This document shows positions 57,931-64,000 of a stretch of DNA of 64,000 nucleotides, one piece after another (the stretch's first letter is position 1; each line of letters starts with the position of its first letter). Made by a program: the position numbers and the translations under genes. The notes beneath the pieces are model-generated. The model was not told the DNA's origin. It ran no database searches and saw only the letters and a list, made by a program, of their open reading frames with translations. The stretch is from the NCBI GenBank assembly GCA_946902985.2, contig OX336389.2, forward strand, positions 125,523,572 through 125,587,571, in the 5' to 3' direction. Source of the stretch: Meconema thalassinum. Its lineage: Eukaryota; Arthropoda; Insecta; Orthoptera; Tettigoniidae.

Positions 57931-58776
57931 GGACATCCAGCTATAAAAATTACACGCTATATAGAAATTCATCTCACCTTATCCCCGACCCCATTGACAC
58001 GGGAATAATAAGGGGAAGACAAGCAAAACAATTGATGTAACTTTACTCGATTGAGCCTACTGTATTGTAATTGTGTAGTGTGTTACGATAATAACGCGAG
58101 ATGGCAGGTCAAGCTATAGCCAGAATATGTACATTTTACTAACTGGGTTCAGTAATAGAACATTATGCAACGAGCCTATAATGGCTATAATTAAGAAACG
58201 AGTATTTTTATAAAACGAGCGTACGCGAGTTTTATAATTTCCATACGAGTGTCTTAATTACCATTATAGGCGAGTTGCATACAACTGTTTATGTTCGACG
58301 ATAATTATAACTTTATTATATGTTTGAACATAAATATTCATAAATATCTGTTGAGAGTCAGCCACTTGAACTTTGTGATCGGAGAGGGAGCGCTAGGTAT
58401 GATATCTCTGTCTTTCAAGATCTCGGAACGACCGACGCATGCGCTCTGTGTGCTTGCAATGCCATATTATGCAGGCCATATGTTTACATCTGCCGTCCCT
58501 CAGTAAAATTGTCACCGGAGTCGTTTGAAGGCAATGCGCTGTGTAGAAATTAGGGTTCGTGATATTAAGGTACAGTGCTATTTCTTGTCTCATATTCGCC
58601 AGTTTATTTACGCGAACATATGGACGCGTGCGTATTCCATGTCGGTAATTTATTATAGTTCGATGTTGTGTTTATGTCCGAAATGTTGGATTTTGAGCGC
58701 ATGCGCGAAGGTATCGTTACCTAATTGGTCAATGAACGAGCTCTGATTGGCTGGAGAAACTGTATCGTAATGAACA

Positions 58777-60096
58777 AGAAGTTCCGTGACGAACTAAAGA
58801 GCCTACTTTTCTTAAAATTTCAGATTCATGCCAATGATCAATCTATTTGGATCTATCTAGAATAATGACGAAATTAAGTTGGTAATATCGAAATTTCTAA
58901 TTAGTTCAAAATACTATATACCTGGCATAATGTAGCCTAATAGAGATCTACAGTTGGCAGCCCTGGTGACTGAATGTATTCTTAGTTCCATCTCTTAAGG
59001 TACAGAATACAAAAATTGGGAAGTCCAATGGATAGCGTGTACGTTACATGCAGTTAAACATTGGATCTAACAGCGCGCGTAAAAGCACGTTGGCAACAAT
59101 GTCATCCATGTATTGGTCAGAAATAATCTGAAATAATACGATCTATTGTTGTGCCAATTTTGAATGAAATCCATTAGTTAGTATAGAAGTTACATGCATT
59201 TTAATATTGGACCTATCAGCAGGCTTAGAATCATGTTGGCAGCACTGACGTTTATTAGCTACTCCAAATAAATCTAGAATACCAGATACTATACATGTGC
59301 AAAGTTTAGAGCTATTGGCTAGCATACATTGATATATTGATATATTGATATTAGGGTAACAAAAATAGAAACAGCATTTATTAACCGTTGGCAGCCCTGG
59401 TTGCTCTTAAGAATACGCTTAGTCATACCTGTTATGGTACACATAGCACACACGAAATTTGCTTGAAATCCAAATGATAGTATGGAAGTTACATGTATTT
59501 AAAGTTGGACCTCTTAGCAGGCTTAGAATCATGTTGGTAGCACTGACGTATATAAGTTACTCCAAATTAATATAGAATGTCAGGTACTATACGTGTGCAT
59601 AGTTTAAAGCTGTCGGCTTGCATACTTTCTGATATATGGGTATTTGGATTTAAAAAATTGAGGGCATTTATTAACAGTTGGCAGCCCTGGTGGCTCTTAA
59701 GAATACGCTCAGTTATATCTGTTTATGTACACATAGCACATACGAAATTTGGTTGAAATCCAATTGATAGTGTAGAAGTTATATGCATTTAAAATTTGGA
59801 CCTATCAGCAGGCTTATAATCATTTTGGCAACACTGCCATGTATGGCCTCCGGGAAATAAAACTACAATATTATTATCTATACGTGTGCCAATTTTGAAA
59901 TAGCTCCCTTCCATACCTTCCAAGGTATCCAACATGGAGCTCAAATTACAATTGCGATTTTTCAGCAGTTGGTAGCACTGACATCATTTTCAAATATGGC
60001 CGTGAGATATTCAGGTATAGATCTTTACTCCTACCAAATTTTGTTTTGATTGCTGCAGCCGTTTAGGAGTTGATAGGGGGACACACACACACAGCC

Positions 60097-60135
<39 letters not shown>

Positions 60136-60241
60136 AGGACAGACAGACAGACAGACAGACAGAAGGACAGACACACATTTGCCCGATCTCATAAGTCTAC
60201 TTTTTCCTCATTTTTGCAAAATGTGAAAAGTAGGCTAAAAA
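58777..60241 (+). mobile_element. HINE/Helentron-like element, copy c, nested in repeat P
   Basis: 5' end AAGTTCCGTGACGAACTA (imperfect palindrome) then GAGCCTACTTTTC. About three internal repeats of roughly 300 bp follow (GTTGGCAGCCCTGGTG at 58954, 59390 and 59680). Then TAGGAGTTGATAGGGGGACA, (AGAC)n at 60097-60165, CTCATAAG, a hairpin with second arm GAAAAGTAGGC and GGCTAAAAA. The 5' GCCTACTTTTC is the reverse complement of that arm, although its sequence differs from copy b. Confidence 0.65.
60097..60172. repeat. (AGAC)n microsatellite
   Basis: Tetranucleotide CAGA run with two AGAAGG interruptions, inside the 3' part of HINE-like copy c. Confidence 0.9.
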
Positions 60242-60637
60242 CAGTGTTATAATGACCATCATTATGATACAGTTTTCTGACACATAATAGTGAGGGTCGA
60301 ACATAAATTTATTAATGTAGGTGACAATTATTTACTGCCCTTGTGTGGACAAAAACATTTCGTGGACTACAGACGACATAAATTTACATCCCCTACCAGA
60401 GTTCATGGTTAACGTGAATAGAAAGACTCAAGGTACGATCACGGCAGCTGTACATATAGAAATAAGTGTAAGGTTAGCAAGTTATTGTGCATCTGAACTT
60501 TTAATCAAGCATCAATTAACTGTTGCACACGCGCCACGTGGTCAAATGATGTTGAAATACTGTGAGAACAAGTAAATAACGTAGGCTTAATTACTATGAC
60601 TGTAAATGACACAAGGTCAAGATGTTTGATGGATTTA

Positions 60638-60970
60638 TTTTTTCTTTGAGTGTATGGCTTTTAGTGCCGGGAGTGTCCGAGGACATGTTCGGCTCGCCAG
60701 AGTTTGTAGCTGCTTCTATGCGGTCACCCATGGGGTGAGCTACAAGTACCGTCGCGTGTGGAGTGTTGTCTGGGGAGGAAAGTGTGACTGTAAGGACGAG
60801 GAATTGGCCTATAGTTAGGGACCAACCCCGGCATTTGCCTGGAAGGAAGATTGGAAACCATAGAAGACCATCTTCAAGGTTGCCGGCGGGAATATTCGAA
60901 ACTCCTCGCCTCCCAGATGTGAGCGGCTGCCTGCTACCACGCCATAACGACCACGGCTAACTCACCCGGT
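60638..60970 (-). repeat. SINE D with SINE E-type tail, 13-bp target duplication
   Basis: Flanked by TTTGATGGATTTA (60625-60637 and 60971-60983). Head on the minus strand: AACCGGGTGAGTTAGCCGTG, then TTTCGAATATTCC in the B-box place. The 3' part (60655-60748: GTGCCGGGAGTGTCCGAGGA, TTCGGCTCGCC) is, from family knowledge, the tail I associate with SINE E and a partner LINE. The shorter SINE D at 12440-12672 lacks this tail. Confidence 0.8.
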
Positions 60971-61332
60971 TTTGATGGATTTAGACAAATCAAGTCTGAT
61001 TCCAGCCCTTTACCTTTTATCTTGCATTTGGACTGAAGGATTTAGACAAAGTAAGACTTATTTCAGCCCATTATAACATCAGTCTCACACTTCCAAATGT
61101 ACACATGCTACCCGCAGTATATTTTTGCATCCCGGGGAATTGGGTTTTTGATTATTGCAGGGGATAGCTCGCAATAATAATAATACATTTAACAAACCGG
61201 AAGACAAGTCTTTTGTTAAAGGGAAGATTATCCCATGTGTTCCGAAAGAAACCATGGTCATGCATTTAACGGTATAATGCAATGCAACCACAGCTGTCAT
61301 GTTTGTATGCGTCAGTTCCCTTCCAATTTTTA

Positions 61333-61664
61333 GCCGACTAATCACATATTTTTTTTTAATTATGAAAAATTAGTCTTATGAGCTCACCCGGACAGATATG
61401 TCTGTCTGTGTGTGTGTCCTCCCCTATCAACTCCTAAACGGCTGTAGTTATCGAAACCAAATTTGTTATGAGTAAAGATTCATGCCAGGACATCTCACGT
61501 CCATATTTTAAAATGACGTCAGTGCTACCTACTGCGGAAAAATCAGAATTGAAATTTGAGCTCTATGTTGGATATCTCGGAAACTTCCAAAATTCACACA
61601 TCCATAATATCCATTGGATTTCAGTCACATTCCGTATGTGGTGCGACTAATCATAGGAACCTAT
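61333..61664 (-). mobile_element. Short HINE/Helentron-like element, copy d
   Basis: Only about 330 bp but with every landmark on the minus strand. 5' palindrome ATAGGTTCCTAT, subterminal GATTAGTC, body, GGAGTTGATAGGGGAGGACA, then CA/CAGA repeats. Then GAGCTCATAAG, hairpin arms GACTAAT and ATTAGTC, and GGCTAAAAA. Again the subterminal sequence matches the hairpin. Confidence 0.5.
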
Positions 61665-61791
61665 AGGAAAAGAAAAGCATTGCCAGGCGGTATTGCTTCT
61701 TAAGGGACGATAATTAATACCTTGGATTAGATACAGTGGCGGTTGGTGACAAGGGTGCAGTGTTGCACAACGACCAGATTTTTTCTCAGAT

Positions 61792-61847
61792 CGGGGCCGA
61801 TAACCTCGATGTTAGGCCCCTTAAAACAACAATTATCATCATCATCA
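61792..61847 (+). repeat. 56-bp 3' end of retroelement C family, 10-bp target duplication
   Basis: Flanked by TTTCTCAGAT (61782-61791 and 61848-61857). Consists only of the hairpin GGGGCCGATAACC...GGCCCC, TTAAAACAACAATTAT and (CAT)n. A 5'-truncated retro-insertion that pins the 3' end of the family. Confidence 0.8.
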
Positions 61848-61857
61848 TTTCTCAGAT

Positions 61858-62454
61858 GAGAAAGTACATATTTGGTAAATACAAACTACGCATTTAATGT
61901 GTTTTTCACCTTAGGCCTATGTACGTTGTACAATTCTTGACCTTAACTAACTCAAGAAATCCAATAATACGGTGAACTGCACTGGAAAAGTGATGGGAGC
62001 CAACACAGTATAGAAGTAATCAGCAAGTGGTCGTTGCACGGCTCGAGCACTGACCAAGTTCCTACTGTACAGTGGCTGATATGAGAGAGATGGTCCCTAT
62101 CCCAACATTTAACTCCATTCGTTGTTGAACGGTGGTTGCAACAAGGCTGGAGGAGTGCTGAGATGCTCCAGGTTTTGCCAATCCACCATTGCTGAACAAT
62201 GTCATTTAGACTGTGCACAAATTCTTCCTCATCCTGAACACATGTTGTTTCGTTTGGATGAAATTGAGATTTTTGAATGTTGTTATTTATGGCAAATTGC
62301 AATAAAACTATAATTTGGAACAAATGCATCGGTTAACAAACAAACATTTACACTTCGGGTGAACAAAAATATATTATCATTATGTACTGTATAATATTTC
62401 ATTACTTTAGCCCGTGGCTCATAATCACAAGATTCACGGTCACGTAAAACTACA
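61858..62454. other. Non-coding interval
   Basis: No recognised exon or repeat. The minus ORF at 62329-61952 has no recognisable domain. Confidence 0.4.
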
Positions 62455-63080
62455 ATCTTCCTTCCTTCCTTCCTTCCTCCCTTCCTGCCTTTCTTCCTTC
62501 CTTCCTTCCTTCCTTCCTTCCTTCCTCCCTTCCTGACTTTCTTCCTTTCATCCTCCCTTCCTTCCTTTCTTCCTTCCTTCCGCCCTCCCTCCCTTCCTGC
62601 CTTTCTTCCTTCCATCCTCCCTTCCTCCCTTCCTGCCTTTCTTCCTTCCATCCTCCCTGCCTTCCTCCCTTCCTTCCTTCCTCCCTTCCTGCCTTCCTTC
62701 CTTCCTTCTTCCCTTCCTCCCTTCTTCCTTCCTCCCTCCCTTTCTGCCTCTCTTCCTTCCATCCTCCCTTCCTGCCTTCCTTCCTGCCGTCCTTCCTTCC
62801 TTCCTCCCTTGCTTCCCTTCAATCCTCCCTTCCTGCCTTCCTTCCTTCCTCCCTCCCTTCCTTCCTCCCTGCCTTCCTGCCTTCCCTTCCTTCCTTCCCT
62901 TTATTCCATCCTCCCGTCCTGCCTTCCTTCCATCCTCCCTTCCTTCCTGTCTGCCTTCTTCCTTGCCTTCCTCCCTTCCTGCCTCTTTTCCTTCCATCCT
63001 TCCTTCCTGCCGTCCTTCCTTTCTTCCTTTCTTCCTCCCTCCCACCCTTCCTTCCTTCCTTCCCATCCTCCCTTCCTCCC
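62455..63080. repeat. CCTTC/CTTC polypyrimidine tract, ~0.6 kb
   Basis: Continuous plus-strand C/T sequence of CTTC, CCTT and CCCT units with occasional CTG or CAT. Long minus-strand Gly/Arg/Lys/Glu-repeat ORFs are artefacts of the purine strand. Such tracts can form triplex H-DNA. Confidence 0.9.
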
Positions 63081-63567
63081 TGAGGAAGAACGTGGAGCTA
63101 TAAGTCCAAGCAGTTCCGAAAGCAATTGTTAGATGGCGTTAGTGCATCAGTAGAGTCTACACTGGAGTCGAGTGTATCTGTTCCAGAGGCAGCAGTCTCG
63201 ACTCTTCGCGACTCCGTTCGCAACACATCCCTAGAATAGAAGTCTTCGTCCTAGCTCACTTCAAAAAATACTGGGCGATTTTTGCGTCCTTTTCAAATTA
63301 TTTAGGTGGCAAAGTTCACGTCTTCACTGGTTCCATTTAATTACTAATTAGGCTTTCTCCAATTAAGATGGAAACATGAAAACATAATATGTTATATATT
63401 TCTCGTCAGTAACTTATTTGCCGAATATGTCCTCTTCATGACTTTAAATATGATTATACAGAGTGGTTTCATTAGCGGTAAAGGTAATTATTCCATTGGC
63501 TTGTGCCGGTCAGGTGACTTACACGCACTAGTCTATGCTTTAATCCTGGTGTAGTGCCTAGTATTCT
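63081..63567 (+). repeat. Inverted segmental duplicate, copy 2
   Basis: Matches the reverse complement of 23864-24370 from TGAGGAAGAACGTGGAGC to GTGCCTAGTATTCT. It starts exactly where the pyrimidine tract ends and stops inside the SINE A head, with unrelated sequence (CATGCATCCATGC) after it. Confidence 0.8.
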
Positions 63568-63719
63568 CATGCATCCATGCTCTACATTCCTAATAGGCCT
63601 ACTAGTTCTCATCTGCCTCGGTTCTTAATTAAAATTGCTCCATCGAGCTGGGTGAGAAAGTAATAATGCCCTTTATTGGTAACCTTAATGAGACACTACA
63701 AATGGAATGGCTCCTGCTG

Positions 63720-64000
63720 GCCCTGGTGTCGTTTCATTTGTAGCAAAAGCAAAATTTAAAAAAGTAAAAACAAACACAAAACAACGAACAAAATCAAAAC
63801 CAAGAACAAATAAAATAATCAAAAATAGAAATAAAACAAAATCAAGAACAAATAAAATATTCAAAAATAAAAACAAAACAAGAACAAATAAAATAATAAA
63901 AATAAAAGCCAAATCGGGAATAAATAACATTAACAAAAATAAAAACAAAAGCCAAAACCAAATCAAGAACAAGTAAAAACAAGAGCAAATAAAACCAAAA
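63720..64000. repeat. A-rich degenerate tandem repeat
   Basis: Units of about 40 bp (AAGAACAAATAAAATAATCA, AAAATAAAAACAAAA) run to the window end with no G-rich interruption. The open frames in it are low-complexity Lys/Asn sequence. Array continues beyond the window. Confidence 0.75.

Larger units (their letters stand above)
58153..60315 (+). repeat. Fold-back repeat P, copy split by HINE-like element
   Basis: Left part 58153-58776 starts TAATAGAACATTATGCAACG and carries the same inverted repeat as 28664-29140. Right part 60242-60315 continues with TTATAATGACCATCATTATG and ends GTCGAACATAAATTTATTAA. The 1.46-kb HINE-like element at 58777-60241 separates them. About 200 bp extra (58360-58690) is present relative to the other copy. 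Confidence 0.7.

Noticed and set aside
57565..60172. Spaced CA and CAGA repeats as a CRISPR-like or regulatory array
   Set aside because: Simple microsatellites inside mobile elements; no repeat-spacer structure.
62283..63132. Long Gly/Arg/Lys/Glu- and Pro/Ser-rich ORFs on both strands
   Set aside because: Translation of a CCTTC-type microsatellite; no stops arise because of its composition.
63685..63976. Lys/Asn-rich and Leu/Phe-rich ORFs
   Set aside because: Low-complexity A-rich repeat, open on both strands.

Overview
This is eukaryotic, AT-rich, intron-scale DNA, most likely from a large arthropod genome. The repeat content (abundant tRNA-headed SINEs with long retro-type target duplications, LINE tails ending in (CAT)n, many mariner-like, hAT-like and TTAA-flanked elements) resembles big polyneopteran insects such as Orthoptera. 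That placement is inference. There are no operons, bacterial genes, rRNA genes, CRISPR arrays or intact tRNA genes. || Host gene. Two well-bounded exons lie on the minus strand: 13098-12915 (cytoplasmic segment plus one transmembrane helix) and 6061-5848 (start of a SEA domain). The first ends in phase 1 and the second begins with the two missing bases, so they join in frame across a 6.85-kb intron. Together they describe a type II single-pass membrane protein with an extracellular SEA domain, continuing beyond the left edge. A possible upstream start exon (30095-29995, phase 0) is much weaker. Almost everything else is intronic or flanking mobile DNA. || 1-10 kb: 5' LTR and frameshifted gag of a Ty3/gypsy element running off the left edge; a hAT-like element; two deleted Tc1/mariner-like elements with DUF4817-like helix-turn-helix remnants; an inverted-arm Penelope-like insertion; SINEs. 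10-25 kb: a dead RTE-like LINE; the membrane exon; a 3.8-kb Kolobok-like element with long TIRs, TTAA duplications and a broken YqaJ-type nuclease; a second transposon protein remnant; a MITE; complete SINEs; a mariner in which N- and C-terminal transposase parts are fused by deletion. 25-45 kb: hAT-like repeats, a LINE ORF1 remnant, and two full-length copies (32572-34051 and 41884-43398) of a 1.5-kb non-coding retroelement with target duplications, a 3' hairpin and an internal minisatellite; a SINE palindrome. 45.7-54.7 kb: a 9-kb higher-order tandem array (about 163-bp monomers inside 2,280-bp units, two neighbouring units almost identical). 54.7-64 kb: a mariner fragment broken by a fold-back inversion, further SINEs, a Helentron/HINE-like family (also at 36.4-37.9 kb) with matching end structures, a nested insertion with a paralogous empty site, a 0.6-kb pyrimidine tract, and an inverted duplicate of 24 kb. 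|| The most novel-looking items are the HINE-like family with co-varying ends, the higher-order array that may derive from such an element, and the 1.5-kb non-coding retroelement.
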